Positions 1 to 9,384 of a stretch of 64,000 bases of DNA are shown piece by piece. The stretch is from Ornithinibacter aureus. Lineage in GTDB: Bacteria; Actinomycetota; Actinomycetes; Actinomycetales; Dermatophilaceae. The notes beneath the pieces were generated by a model. It ran no database searches and had not been told where the DNA came from. It saw only the letters and a list, made by a program, of their open reading frames with translations. The stretch spans positions 2,609,623-2,673,622 of the forward strand of contig NZ_VMSB01000001.1 in assembly GCF_009858245.1 (NCBI RefSeq), written 5' to 3'. Position 1 is the stretch's first letter, and each line of letters starts with the position of its first letter. Both the position numbers and the translations under genes were made by a program.

Positions 1-36
1 GCGCGCCGGGCGCCAGATCTCACCATCTATGCGGAT

Positions 37-99
37 TCGCACGGGGTCGCATCGCCTCGCACTGGGATCGCACCGAGGTATCGCTGATACGGGGTGCGA
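37..99. repeat. Iteron-like TCGCAC array
   Basis: Four direct copies of TCGCAC/T start at 37, 47, 57 and 68, so they are spaced 10, 10 and 11 bp and lie on one face of the helix. An inverted copy (GTGCGA) follows at 94-99. The array sits just upstream of a replication-initiator-like gene, so it could be an initiator or autoregulator binding site. The rest of 1-143 holds nothing else that I can recognise. Confidence 0.45.
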
Positions 100-185
100 A
101 ACCAGAACTCACCAGCTCTGCAGAGACATCCGGCGGCGTATTCGTGGCGATTGACCAGGGGCACTTTCGGCGTACCGTTTCACCC

Positions 186-1043
186 ATGACCAGCGACATC
201 AGCACGGACCTCGAGTCCGAGGAAGCCTTGGACCCGGACGCTGTCAAGGCGACGCCCGAGAGCACCCGTGACTCAATCGTCAAGGCCACGGGGAGCGGCT
301 ACACGCCGGTCCGCCACATCCTCGTGCAGAAGTACTCGGGGAGGAACCGTGCGTCCACCCTCGGGAAGCTTGTCCGCGAGAGGAAGCATCGCGAACTCAT
401 CCTCTATCTCCTCGTGCTTACCGCCTGGGACGATGGAGCCCGGCCTGCATGGCCTGCCGCTGTGTGGCTGAGGGCGCTCACGGTCTCCAGCAAGCCCAAC
501 ATGACGTGGTCGCGCTCGAGCCTCTCCGAGACGTGGACGGCTCTCGTGGAGCTCAAGCTCGTGAAGCGGAATCGCGAGCGCCGACGGAGCCGCATCACGC
601 CTCGTAACGAGAGCCGTCGCGGCGTGTATGACCGTCCGGACGGGAAGACGACTGCGAATCACTACCTCGTCCTGCCTGGCGCCTTCTGGGCCGACCTCTG
701 GTTCGACCGCCTGAGCCTGGCAGGGGTGGCCGTGCTGCTCATCCTGCTCAAGGAGACGGGCAAGGACGAGGAGGTTCACATGACCTACGGAGAAGCTGCC
801 TCGTGGTACGGCTTCAGTGAGTCGACGGCGAAGAAGGGATTCCAAGAACTGGTCGCTGTGGGTCTGGCTGAAACCCGCGACACCTACAAGCGAGCTGACT
901 ACGCCGAGGATGGCTACTCGGTGGAGCGGTGGTACTGGCTGACGGGCGACTTCTCCACGGCGGCGCGGGAGTCGGCAAGGAAGGACGCCGCGAGAGCACG
1001 CCGTATGCGTGCGCGCAAGGTGAAGGCGGTGAGCAAGTCGTGA
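186..1043 (+). CDS. Replication-initiator-like winged-helix protein
   Basis: This 285-residue basic protein has no signal peptide or membrane segment. Two stretches (about residues 75-130 and 195-260) look like winged-helix units: an N-terminal block with KPNMTWSRSSLSETWTAL and a C-terminal block with MTYGEAASWYGFSESTAKK, a clear helix-turn-helix. Proteins of this type are common on actinobacterial plasmids and integrative elements and are usually annotated as helix-turn-helix or RepA-like. I chose ATG 186; an in-frame GTG at 144 would add 14 residues. The tail is very rich in Arg/Lys. It is followed by an overlapping small membrane gene. The exact role is inferred from the iteron array upstream and the mobile-element context. 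Confidence 0.5.
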   Translation: MTSDISTDLESEEALDPDAVKATPESTRDSIVKATGSGYTPVRHILVQKYSGRNRASTLGKLVRERKHRELILYLLVLTAWDDGARPAWPAAVWLRALTVSSKPNMTWSRSSLSETWTALVELKLVKRNRERRRSRITPRNESRRGVYDRPDGKTTANHYLVLPGAFWADLWFDRLSLAGVAVLLILLKETGKDEEVHMTYGEAASWYGFSESTAKKGFQELVAVGLAETRDTYKRADYAEDGYSVERWYWLTGDFSTAARESARKDAARARRMRARKVKAVSKS

Positions 1044-1255
1044 GGCGCGAAGGCGATCACGCAGCCTCTCTGGCGCGGGAGTTCCGGCTGTTGGTGGCGC
1101 CGGCGCTGGGTAGCTGGGCCAAGGTACTCCAACTTCTCGTCCTTCTCGGAGCTGTCGCGGTCCTGATCCTGGTGGTGGTCATCTCCGTGTCGATCGCGGT
1201 CGGGGGCGTCGGCTTTGCATCTGGTTTCGTGCGTCAGGGGATCGTGAGTCTCTGA
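1040..1255 (+). CDS. Small single-pass membrane protein
   Basis: The GTG start at 1040 overlaps the TGA stop of the preceding gene (GTGA), so translation is probably coupled. The 71-residue product has a charged N-terminus (RREGDHAASLAREF) and one or two long hydrophobic segments (VLQLLVLLGAVAVLILVVV) ending in a short tail. I do not recognise a family. Small membrane proteins of this kind are common accessory genes on integrated plasmids. The overlap suggests it is co-expressed with the helix-turn-helix gene. Confidence 0.5.
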   Translation: MRREGDHAASLAREFRLLVAPALGSWAKVLQLLVLLGAVAVLILVVVISVSIAVGGVGFASGFVRQGIVSL

Positions 1256-1354
1256 GACGTTGACTTGCGGGCGCCGAGCCACGGGGCGCAGGCCAGCGAC
1301 GGGCGGCTGACACGCACGGATCCCCGGGTGCCGGTAGACGTTCGGCGGTGTCTT

Positions 1355-3235
1355 CTAGGGTGTCAACAGCCAAGCCAGGTCGGCGTCGTACTCCGCCCTC
1401 GGTTCGTAGATCTCGCCGGAGATAGTCATCTGATAGCTAACCAGGCGCACGCTGTCCCCCTCCGCGCGGTTGAAGAAGTAGCACGCGTGCCGTTCGCTAG
1501 AGGGCGAAGAGCGAAGGACGATGAGGTGGCTCAGGGGCAGTGGCCGTGTGCACCCGTCGGTGGCGATGTAAAGCTCTCCCTCCTCCATGATCTCCCCTAC
1601 GCGTATCGAGCCCGGTCTAAACGGCACATTTGTGCCCATGACAACTTCCACCTCTTGCGTGAGCTCACCTCGCCGCCGGCTTGCCCTGCCTGCGCGTACA
1701 AGTGGCATCCGAGTCCACGCTTCCCCGACGAGTGCCCGGAGCTCTTCAAGCGCATTCGTGAGGTAGTCGATTTGGGTCTGCAGGGCGGCTTCACTTGTAG
1801 CCCCTGAATGGCCCAGCCACAGGTTGCGCCTGCTGTTGACCTCAGCAAGGAGCTGTACGCAGTTTGGGTTCAGCACAGCCGCGAGGACCCCGGCGCGCGG
1901 CCCGCCGAACAGGTTGCAGACGCGGATTCGTTCCTCCGCCTCACCTTCCAACATCGAGCGAAACCGCGACGCGAGCCGCTGGATCACTGCATTCCATGTT
2001 CCGAAGGTTGGTCGCTCAAGCGAAAGTCCTGCGCCGACCAACGCCCGGCGCAGGACTGGCGCCTCTACGTCTGCCAGATCCCCATCTTGGCGAAGTGCCG
2101 AGAGAAGGACGGTGGCCATGAACGCCGCGTACGACTCCCACGTGTGGAAAATCTGCCGGTGTCGGGCGTCAACACCGTTGCGGCTTGTCAGCGTCCACAG
2201 GGCCGTGGCGAAAGGGTAGGGGAGGCTCGCAGTCCAGCGCTCCAGTGACTGGTCGAGGAGGGAGTCGAAGGGGCCTGCCACGAGGTCCGCTTGCTGTTCC
2301 CCCGTCCAAAGGTCTGCCCGTGCCTCTTGGACTAGGTTTTCGACGCGACGGAGCGCCAAGAGCGCATTTGCGAAGTCACGCTGAGCAGGCAACGGGCGAA
2401 CCGGCACCACGAGTTCATCTGCGAGCCTCCAAAGAGACCGAGGGTCCGAGCGCACGGCTCTGATGATGCTTCCGCTTCCTGCCCGGTCTAGAGCTGATGC
2501 GAGAGAGGACCTACCGTCGTCGCTGTTGAGCCAGCCCGCCAAGTACTCGGGGTGAATGCTTTCAGGGGCGACCCTGAAGTGGAGGACCCTTCCACTTACG
2601 GTTGGTGGCGTCGTTGCAGCAGCACCCGCACCAGTCGGCACGTAGAGGCTGTCCTCCCCGTCAGCCACAGCCCCGTCCGTCATGGACTGCAGAGCGGGCG
2701 GGGCAGCAAGCAACGCCGAGAGACGAGTAGTCGACGGGATGTCTCGGCGACTCGCGTCCCTTGGCTCAGGAAAGTGAGGCGCAACATCAAAGCTGATAGT
2801 GCTGTCGCCTTCCGCGATCCATTCCACGGGGATCGAGCCGTAGCGTCGGCGCACGTCCCGATCGCTGTCGGCCTCAGCCACCTCCGCTGGCCAAGCAATG
2901 TCGTCCCGCCCAGGACGGGAGACGCGGACCATGCGCCGCCCAAACGCGCCTACGTCCACTAGCCGGTTGCTCGGTCCGGGGCGCCCGGTTTGAAGCGCGG
3001 ACCAGAGGGTCGTTAGGCCTTCCGGGTTCACGCGACGGCGCGCTCCTCGCGCTTGTGTCGTCATGTAGGGGCGGAGATCAACGACGTGAGCCTTTCCCCG
3101 CAGTCGCGCAGGCTTGTCCGATCTGAGAATCAGGAGGGACAGGGGTATCTCGGTGTTCTCGGCAAGGCCGCCAGGTAGTTGGACGATGGCCTCGAGCAGG
3201 TCGTTCTCCACCAGTGAACGGAGTTGAGTCCGGCA
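1355..3235 (-). pseudogene. N-6 adenine DNA methylase (type I-like), 5' end lost
   Basis: The reading frame carries the C-terminal part of a type I-like methylase. It starts at RTQLRSLVENDLLEAIVQLP, a block that in HsdM proteins follows the catalytic NPPF motif. The SAM-binding and NPPF region is absent because the IS256-type element begins at about 3236. Downstream, about residues 260-360 resemble half of a specificity subunit (EYLAGWLNSDDGR, LPAQRDFANALLALRR), so the intact protein probably fused modification and target recognition. The last 250 residues match nothing I know. The 5' codons of the open frame come from IS sequence. Without its catalytic motif the product should be inactive. 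Confidence 0.75.
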
Positions 3236-4630
3236 GAGTGGTGTACGACGACGACGGTGAGCGTGTCCTGCTGAGGTAGGCGCGGTCACCGCGTGATCCT
3301 TCGAGTGATCTCTCACAACCGACTCGAATTGGAGCACCACGATGACCGCTGCACCCAGTATCGACCCTGCCCGTTTCCTGCAGGACGAGCTCGCTCAGGC
3401 CAGCCCTGACTTGATGCGCGACATGCTCACCACGTTCATCAACGCGCTGCTGTCAGCGCAGGCCGACTCCGTGTGCGGGGCTGAGTACGGCACCCGCAGC
3501 CAGGACCGGACCAACCGCCGTAACGGGTACCGGCACCGGGACCTGGACACCCGCGCCGGCACGATCGACGTGGCCATCCCCAAGCTGCGTGAGGGGTCCT
3601 TCTTCCCGGACTGGCTGCTCACGCGGCGCCGGCGGGCGGAGGAGGCGCTGGTCACCGTCGTGGCGACCTGCTACCTGCTCGGGGTGTCCACCCGGAGGAT
3701 GGACAAGCTGGTGCGGACCCTGGGCATCACCGGGCTGAGCAAGTCCACCGTCAGCGAGATGGCCAAGGACCTCGACGAGCAGGTCGCGGCGTTCCGCACC
3801 CGCCCGCTGACCGAGGGCCCGTACCTGTTCGTGGCCGCGGACGCGCTCACGATCAAGGTCCGCGAGGGCGGTCGGGTCGTCAAGGTTGCGGTCATGGTCG
3901 CCACCGGCGTCAACGCCGACGGGTACCGTGAGGTCCTCGGGATCAACTGCGCCACAGCCGAATCCGGTGCCGGCTGGTTGGGGTTCTTCCGTGACCTCGT
4001 CGCGCGGGGCCTGTCCGGGGTCGCGCTGGTCACCTCCGACGCCCACGCCGGCCTGATCGACGCGATCGGGGCGACCCTGCCCGCCGCGTCGTGGCAGCGG
4101 TGCCGCACCCACTACGCCGCGAACCTCATGGCGATCACCCCCAAGTCCCAGTGGGGGTGGGTCAAGGCGCTGCTGCACTCGGTGTACGACCAGCCCAACA
4201 CCGAGGCCGTACACGCCCAGTTCGACCGGGTCCTGGACGGGCTGCACGACAAGCTCCCACAGGTGGCCGAGCACCTCGAGGGCGCCCGCGCCGACATCCT
4301 CGCGTTCACCGCGTTCCCCAAGGAGATCTGGCGACAGATCTGGAGCAACAACCCCAACGAGCGCCTGAATCGCGAGATCCGCAGGCGCACCGACGTCGTG
4401 GGGATCTTCCCCAACCGCGACGCCATCATCCGCCTCGTCGGCGCCGTCCTGGCCGAACAGCACGACGAATGGGCCGAGCAGCGCCGCTACTTCAGCCTCG
4501 ACGCCCTCACCCGCACCCGCGAGGCCCTCACCGCAGCAAACTCACGAGAGGAGGTCACCGAGCCCGCCCTCATCGGCCAGCTCACCACCTGAACCACCCC
4601 CAACGAGGGATCACCCTCGTACACCACCCC
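3236..4630 (+). mobile_element. IS256-family insertion sequence
   Basis: The element is about 1.39 kb. Short terminal inverted repeats contain GTGGTGTACGA at 3238-3248 and its complement at 4617-4627, with an extra one or two matched bases outside. The flanks (...AGTCCGGCA and ATCGGGCTTG...) show no 8-9 bp target duplication. The flanks are fragments of two different genes, so the insertion was accompanied or followed by deletion of host-element DNA. Confidence 0.8.
3342..4592 (+). CDS. IS256-family transposase
   Basis: The 416-residue protein is a full-length mutator-type (IS256 group) DDE transposase. It has the family landmarks NRRNGYRHRDLDTRAGTI in the N-terminal DNA-binding part, VAADALTIKVREGG with the first catalytic Asp, LVTSDAHAGLIDAI with the second, and IWSNNPNERLNREIRRRTDV with the catalytic Glu near residue 345. 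ATG 3342 is about 100 bp inside the left terminal repeat. No frameshift or internal stop is seen, so it may be active. Confidence 0.93.
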   Translation: MTAAPSIDPARFLQDELAQASPDLMRDMLTTFINALLSAQADSVCGAEYGTRSQDRTNRRNGYRHRDLDTRAGTIDVAIPKLREGSFFPDWLLTRRRRAEEALVTVVATCYLLGVSTRRMDKLVRTLGITGLSKSTVSEMAKDLDEQVAAFRTRPLTEGPYLFVAADALTIKVREGGRVVKVAVMVATGVNADGYREVLGINCATAESGAGWLGFFRDLVARGLSGVALVTSDAHAGLIDAIGATLPAASWQRCRTHYAANLMAITPKSQWGWVKALLHSVYDQPNTEAVHAQFDRVLDGLHDKLPQVAEHLEGARADILAFTAFPKEIWRQIWSNNPNERLNREIRRRTDVVGIFPNRDAIIRLVGAVLAEQHDEWAEQRRYFSLDALTRTREALTAANSREEVTEPALIGQLTT

Positions 4631-5149
4631 ATCGGGCTTGACCCGGAGCGAACCCTCCTGAGGGTGGAGCCGTGCCTCAGCAGCCGTTTGCGACAGGTCT
4701 CGCACCCAGCGGTACCAGTCGCCAACGTGCTTCGGACGAACATCGCGGAGGAGCATGTCGCCCAGATCCGGGCAAGCCGTGGTCTCGCCAGCGCGGATCG
4801 GCGGATCAACGATGAACCGGGTGATCTGTGATTCGTAAAGGGCCCTCGTTCGCGGCCTCAGGCCCTGGTGCTCTTCGAGCCAGTGAAGCGCATAGTCGCT
4901 CACGGTGAGGAGCCGCACCGTGGGGTCGTGCCAGCTATCCTGCTGCAACTCGGCGAGCTTGATACCGAGCCAGCCCTCAGCCCTCCGCTTCGTGTCGAAC
5001 GTGTGCGGGCCGGTGTATTCAACGCCATCAACGGTGTAACGGACCTGAAACCGGCCTGAGGCGAGCGGGCGGATGCTGCCGAACGGGCGCTCGTGCTTGA
5101 TCCTGCGAGACACGGGGCCTCCTGCGTGGGTGCGATCTGACCCGCGCAT
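4631..5149 (-). pseudogene. Tyrosine recombinase (integrase), N-terminal fragment
   Basis: About 173 codons of a phage-type integrase remain. The N-terminal arm-binding domain reads ERPFGSIRPLASGRFQVRYT, followed by the core-binding domain (VSDYALHWLEEHQGLRPRTRALYE). The catalytic R-H-R-Y domain is missing because the IS256-type element starts at about 4630. The frame reads on into IS sequence to 4487 by chance. ATG 5149 lies about 90 bp from the tRNA-Gly 3' end, the usual place for an integrase that uses that tRNA as attachment site. It cannot be functional. Confidence 0.85.
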
Positions 5150-5210
5150 TTGGCACGCATTGGCACGTTAGTGTCTTGGGCTGCCCGTTCGTAGGCAGCC
5201 AGTGCAAGCG

Positions 5211-5235
5211 AAAACCGCATGTGACCTGCGGTTTT
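5211..5235 (-). terminator. Hairpin after tRNA-Gly
   Basis: AAAACCGCA (5211-5219) pairs with TGCGGTTTT (5227-5235). On the minus strand it follows the CCA end of tRNA-Gly by 4 nt and ends in TTTT, so it can act as the tRNA terminator. It also lies where the element's att core would be. Confidence 0.5.
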
Positions 5236-5239
5236 GCAG

Positions 5240-5313
5240 TGGAGCCGATGACGGGAATCGAACCCGCGTGTCCAGCTTGGGAAGCTGGCGCTCTACCATT
5301 GAGCTACATCGGC
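5240..5313 (-). tRNA. tRNA-Gly(CCC)
   Basis: A full cloverleaf is readable on the minus strand: acceptor GCCGATG/CATCGGC, discriminator T and an encoded CCA, D-loop AGCTCAATGGTAGAGC, anticodon stem CCAGC/GCTGG around TTCCCAA (anticodon CCC), and T-arm GGGTTCGATTCCC. The integrase remnant starts just beyond the 3' end, so this tRNA is the likely insertion site of the decayed element to its left. Confidence 0.95.
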
Positions 5314-5405
5314 ACGCCGCCCGGACGGGGCCCGAAGCGGCGTCGGAAGTCTAACCCAACTGCGGTGCGGCGCTCGTCACGGCATCCGACCGGCGACGGC
5401 ATCCG

Positions 5406-5458
5406 AGGTTCGCACCGGAAGGTTCAGGTCGACACCACTTAATAAGCGGTGCGAACCT
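5406..5458. repeat. Inverted repeat upstream of dcd
   Basis: AGGTTCGCACC (5406-5416) is the exact complement of GGTGCGAACCT (5448-5458), with an AT-rich TTAATAA in the loop. It lies 70-120 bp upstream of dcd and could be an operator or a terminator for leftward transcripts. Confidence 0.45.
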
Positions 5459-5514
5459 GAAGGTAGTGGCATCGGGCGGGAAAGTTCTGCGGGGGCTGGC
5501 GGGTGCATCGAGGG

Positions 5515-5520
5515 TAGCCT
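5515..5520 (+). promoter_or_regulatory. -10 element of dcd (leaderless)
   Basis: TAGCCT ends 7 nt before the GTG start at 5528 and no Shine-Dalgarno sequence is present. This fits a leaderless transcript whose first base is at or next to the start codon. Confidence 0.45.
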
Positions 5521-5527
5521 TCCCCTC

Positions 5528-6103
5528 GTGCTGCTCTCCGACCGCGACATCAGGGCCGAGATCGACAACGGGCGGGTTGTCCTCGACCCGTGGGATCCCG
5601 CGATGATCCAGCCCAGCAGCATCGACGTGCGCCTGGACAAGTACTTCCGGCTGTTCGACAACCACAAGTACCCGGTCATCGACCCCTCGCAGGACCAGCC
5701 CGACCTCACGCGCCTCGTCGAGGTCGACCCCTCCGACGGGTTCGTGCTGCACCCCGGAGAATTCGTCCTCGGCAGCACCCTCGAGGCCGTCACCCTCCCC
5801 GACGACCTCGCGGCCCGCGTCGAGGGCAAGTCCAGCCTGGGTCGCCTCGGCCTGCTCACCCACGCCACTGCCGGCTTCGTCGACCCCGGCTTCACCGGCC
5901 ACGTCACCCTCGAGCTGAGCAACGTCGCGACCCTGCCGATCATGCTCTGGCCGGGCATGAAGATCGGCCAGCTCGCCTTCTTCCGGCTCTCCTCCCCGGC
6001 CGAGCACCCCTACGGCTCAGCCACCTACGGCTCGCACTACCAGGGCCAGCGAGGCCCCACGGCCAGCCGCAGCTTCGCGAGCTTCCACCGCGCCGAGGTG
6101 TGA
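5528..6103 (+). CDS. dcd: dCTP deaminase, dUMP-forming type
   Basis: The 191-residue protein matches dCTP deaminase over its whole length. It has the trimer-fold motifs [13 protein letters not shown] and [19 protein letters not shown] with the catalytic Glu, and a C-terminal [10 protein letters not shown] that closes over the nucleotide. In actinobacteria and archaea this group is often bifunctional, converting dCTP directly to dUMP and pyrophosphate for thymidylate synthesis. I infer the same here. The GTG start has no ribosome binding site but a -10 box 7 nt upstream. Its stop overlaps the start of a hydrolase gene (GTGA). Confidence 0.95.
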   Translation: MLLSDRDIRAEIDNGRVVLDPWDPAMIQPSSIDVRLDKYFRLFDNHKYPVIDPSQDQPDLTRLVEVDPSDGFVLHPGEFVLGSTLEAVTLPDDLAARVEGKSSLGRLGLLTHATAGFVDPGFTGHVTLELSNVATLPIMLWPGMKIGQLAFFRLSSPAEHPYGSATYGSHYQGQRGPTASRSFASFHRAEV

Positions 6104-6777
6104 CCACCCCGAGCGGCGCGAGCACGCGCAGGCTCCTCTCACCCGAGGGCGGCGATGGGGCAGAGCTGCGCGGGCACGTCCCGCCGCACCCTCGAGCGCT
6201 CGCCCTCGTCGTCCACGGCGGCGCCGAAGCAGGAACCGACACCGTCACCTGGCGTCGCCTCGCGGTGCTGCGGATGGCGCCCTTCGCCGGGGCCATCCGC
6301 AGCCGAACCCGAGGCGACGTCGCCGTGCTCCGCCTGAAGAACCGAGTCCGCGGCTGGAACGGCCCCGCCGAGGACCCCCTGCGCGACGCCCGTTGGGCCC
6401 TGACGCGCATCCGCGAGGTGCACCCCGGCATCCCCATCGCCCTCGTCGGGCACTCGATGGGCGGCCGGGTCGTGCTGCGACTTGCGGACGAGCCCGACGT
6501 CGTCGGCATCGCCGCGCTCGCCCCCTGGATCGCGAGCGACGCGCGCGAGCCGCGCCCCGGCATCCCCGCCCTGCTCATGCACGGCAGCCGTGACCGCATC
6601 ACCGACCCGGCCCGCACCGCGACCCTCGCCCTGCGCTACGACGCCGCGGGTGTCAACGTGCGCCACGACGTCGTCGACGGCGGTGACCACGCGATGCTGC
6701 GCCACGCCGGCCGTTGGCACGACACCGTCGCACAGTTCGTCAGCGAGGCTCTTGCCGCGCCAGGCCGAACCAGCTGA
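6100..6777 (+). CDS. Alpha/beta-fold hydrolase
   Basis: The 225-residue protein shows the hydrolase landmarks in order: [10 protein letters not shown] (oxyanion region) near residue 33, the nucleophile elbow GHSMGG at about 115, HGSRDRIT carrying the acid Asp, and GGDHAM carrying the catalytic His. No signal peptide is present, so it is cytoplasmic. The GTG start overlaps the dcd stop by 4 nt, so the two genes are translationally coupled. Its 3' end overlaps the convergent MFS gene by 38 nt. The substrate cannot be told from sequence. Confidence 0.85.
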   Translation: MTTPSGASTRRLLSPEGGDGAELRGHVPPHPRALALVVHGGAEAGTDTVTWRRLAVLRMAPFAGAIRSRTRGDVAVLRLKNRVRGWNGPAEDPLRDARWALTRIREVHPGIPIALVGHSMGGRVVLRLADEPDVVGIAALAPWIASDAREPRPGIPALLMHGSRDRITDPARTATLALRYDAAGVNVRHDVVDGGDHAMLRHAGRWHDTVAQFVSEALAAPGRTS

Positions 6778-8161
6778 CGACCCCGCCGAGCGCCAACAAG
6801 CCAGCGCACCACAACATCGCCCCGCGGAACCCGGACGTCATCGCGTCGAGGTCGAGGTAGTCGTCGCCGCTCAGCCCGACCAGTGCGGGCAGTGCCGCCA
6901 CCGCCAGCAGCGACCCCGCCCGAGCGACAGCGTTGTTCACTCCGCTGGCCGCCCCGGCATACCGCCCCGGCGCAGCTGCCAGCACCGCCGCCGTCAGGGG
7001 CGACACGAGCAGCGCGAGCCCCAGCGAGAACACGACCATGCCAGGCAGCACCCGAAGCCACGTGGCCCCACCCGCGACGAGCAGCAGCAGCAGCGCCCCG
7101 ACGGCGCACAGCAGCGGCCCGATCGTCATCGGGATCCGGGGCCCGATGCGCGCCGACAGCGCCGCCGCCCGACTCGAGAACAGCAGCAGCGCGATGGTGA
7201 TCGGCAGGCCCGACAGCCCTGCCTCGAGCGCCCCCCACCCGGCCGCCCGCAGCTGCAGCACCGTGAACAGCGACACCCCGCCGAGCGCCCCGTAGACGAG
7301 CACCGTCATCGCGTTCGCCGCCGAGAACACCCGCGAGCTGAACAGGCTCGGGGGAACGAGCGGGGATGCCGTGCGCCTCTCGACCGCGATCCACGCCACC
7401 ACGGCCAGGGCCGCCACGGCCCAGGCCACCACCAGCACGGTGCTCGACGCCTCCGTCGTGGCGGTCAGAGCGAAGGTCGCAGCGCCCAGCGCCACGACGG
7501 TGAGCACCGCACCGGGGACGTCGAAGCATCCGGTGGCAGCGGCATCCCGACTCTCCGGCGCGCGGCGCACCAACGCGATCGCCGCGAGGCACAAGGGGAC
7601 GTTGATGGCGAAGATCCACCGCCAGCTCGCGTGGTCGACCAGCCAGCCGCCGAGGAGCGGGCCCACGGCCGCCGCCACCCCGGACACCCCGGCCCAGGTG
7701 CCGATCGCCGCTGCCCGGTCCTGGGCGCGGAAGGCGCTCTGGATCAGGGCGAGGGCCCCGGGTGTGAGAAGCGCCGCCCCCACCCCCTGGAGCATCCGCA
7801 GCCCGATGAGCTGGCCCGGGCTCTGCGCCACCGCACACGCCACCGACGCGAGCATGAACCACCAGACACCGACGAGGTAGACCCGCCGCCGACCCAACCG
7901 GTCGCCGAGCGCACCCCCGACGAGCACGAGCGACGCCAGCGCCAGGAGGTACCCGTTGACCACCCACTGCAGCTGGGCCAGCGAGGCGCCGAGGTCACTG
8001 CCGATCGAGCGCAGCGCGACGTTGACGACCGAGCCGTCGAGGATGGCCACCGCCGAGCCGAGGATCAGCCCCGACAGCACCAGCTGCCCGCGGCGGGAGT
8101 CGCGCGCGAGGAGATCGCCGTCGGCGGGCGGCGTGGTGGAGATGGGTGAGGTGTCGGGCAC
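6740..8161 (-). CDS. MFS drug transporter, DHA2 (14-TM) family
   Basis: The 473-residue membrane protein has 14 predicted hydrophobic segments. It carries the DHA2 signature LDGSVVNVALRSIG in TM1, motif A GGALGDRLGRRRVYLVG between TM2 and TM3, and motif C GPLLGGWLVD in TM5. The family exports drugs, dyes or metabolites in exchange for protons (EmrB/QacA group). It is divergent from the osmoprotectant importer and overlaps the hydrolase gene tail to tail. No regulator is adjacent, so the substrate is unknown. Confidence 0.9.
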   Translation of the reverse strand: MPDTSPISTTPPADGDLLARDSRRGQLVLSGLILGSAVAILDGSVVNVALRSIGSDLGASLAQLQWVVNGYLLALASLVLVGGALGDRLGRRRVYLVGVWWFMLASVACAVAQSPGQLIGLRMLQGVGAALLTPGALALIQSAFRAQDRAAAIGTWAGVSGVAAAVGPLLGGWLVDHASWRWIFAINVPLCLAAIALVRRAPESRDAAATGCFDVPGAVLTVVALGAATFALTATTEASSTVLVVAWAVAALAVVAWIAVERRTASPLVPPSLFSSRVFSAANAMTVLVYGALGGVSLFTVLQLRAAGWGALEAGLSGLPITIALLLFSSRAAALSARIGPRIPMTIGPLLCAVGALLLLLVAGGATWLRVLPGMVVFSLGLALLVSPLTAAVLAAAPGRYAGAASGVNNAVARAGSLLAVAALPALVGLSGDDYLDLDAMTSGFRGAMLWCAGLLALGGVVSWFGLARQEPR

Positions 8162-8280
8162 GCCGTATGGGTATCACGGACGTTCGACGGATGCCGTGCC
8201 CCTGCGTCGTTGCCGCCCTCCTGTCGGTGTGCTCGACTAGGTTTGCGAGCGAAGCCGACACCACCCGTGGGGAGCGAACG

Positions 8281-9384
8281 ATGATCCGGTTCGACGCCGT
8301 GACCAAGCAGTTCCCTGACGGCACCATCGCGGTCGACGACCTCACCCTCACCGCGCCCACCGGCAAGATCACCGTGCTCGTCGGGCCCTCGGGGTGCGGA
8401 AAGACCACGAGCCTGCGCATGGTCAACCGGATGATCGAGCCCACGAGCGGCACCATCAGCCTCGACGGCCAGGACACCGGGCGCATGAACGCCGCCGAGC
8501 TGCGCCGCGGCATCGGCTACGTCATCCAGCACGCGGGCCTGTTCCCGCACCGCACCGTGCTCGACAACATCGGCACCGTGCCCCGGCTCCTGGGGTGGGA
8601 CAAGAAGCGCACCCGCGACGTGTCGGCCGAGCTGCTCGAACGGGTGGGTCTGGCGCCTGAACTGGGGGCGCGCTATCCGGCCCAGCTCTCGGGCGGGCAG
8701 CAGCAGCGGGTGGGGGTGGCCCGGGCCCTTGCCGCCGACCCGCCGGTCATGCTCATGGACGAGCCGTTCTCCGCGGTCGACCCCGTCGTGCGCGACCAGC
8801 TGCAGGACGAGTTCCTGCGGCTTCAGTCCGAGCTCGGCAAGACCATCCTGCTCGTGACGCACGACATCGACGAGGCCATCAAGCTCGGGGACCAAGTGGC
8901 CGTGCTGCGCGTCGGCGGCAGGCTCGCGCAGGTCGCTGAGCCCGCGTACCTGCTCGCCCACCCGGCCGACGACTTCGTCGCCGACTTCGTGGGGCGCGAC
9001 CGCGGGTACCGTGCCCTGCAGTTCCAGCAGGTGCCGCGACTGCCGTTGCGCGCCGAGCCGACCGTGCTCCTCGGTGAGGTGCCGTCACGATCGGATTCCG
9101 CGTGGTTGCTCGTCGTCGACGGCTCCCGTCGCCCGGTCGGCTGGGTCGAACCGGCCCAGGTCGGGGCGCGGGCGGTCACCGAGGCCGACCTGCACCGCGG
9201 CGGCACGGTGGCGCCGGCGCAGGGGTCGCTGCGGGCTGCCCTGGATGCCGCCCTGTCCTCACCGAGCCGTCGCGGCGTCATCGTCGACGACGCCGGAGAG
9301 CTGTGCGGCACCGTGCTCGCCCACGAGGTGCTGACCGCCATCGAGGAGACCGACCGACCCGAGCGCGACGAGGGCCTGTCGTGA
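8281..9384 (+). CDS. Osmoprotectant ABC transporter ATP-binding protein
   Basis: The 367-residue ATPase has Walker [10 protein letters not shown], the signature LSGGQQQR and Walker B VMLMDEPF. About 120 further residues after position 245 resemble the CBS-type regulatory region seen in OpuCA/ProV proteins, which senses ionic strength. It energises uptake of glycine betaine, choline or related solutes. I chose ATG 8281 because GGGGAG sits 8 nt upstream; a longer open frame from 8146 has no such support. TAGGTT at 8238-8243 is a plausible -10 box. The gene overlaps the first permease by 4 nt. Confidence 0.92.
   Translation: MIRFDAVTKQFPDGTIAVDDLTLTAPTGKITVLVGPSGCGKTTSLRMVNRMIEPTSGTISLDGQDTGRMNAAELRRGIGYVIQHAGLFPHRTVLDNIGTVPRLLGWDKKRTRDVSAELLERVGLAPELGARYPAQLSGGQQQRVGVARALAADPPVMLMDEPFSAVDPVVRDQLQDEFLRLQSELGKTILLVTHDIDEAIKLGDQVAVLRVGGRLAQVAEPAYLLAHPADDFVADFVGRDRGYRALQFQQVPRLPLRAEPTVLLGEVPSRSDSAWLLVVDGSRRPVGWVEPAQVGARAVTEADLHRGGTVAPAQGSLRAALDAALSSPSRRGVIVDDAGELCGTVLAHEVLTAIEETDRPERDEGLS

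Noticed and set aside
5176-5442. Open frame of 88 residues containing [20 protein letters not shown]
   Set aside because: This is the antisense translation of tRNA-Gly, a well-known false gene.
6482-8149. 555-residue frame opposite the MFS transporter
   Set aside because: Arg/His/Gln-rich shadow of a real membrane protein gene; no domain or ribosome site.
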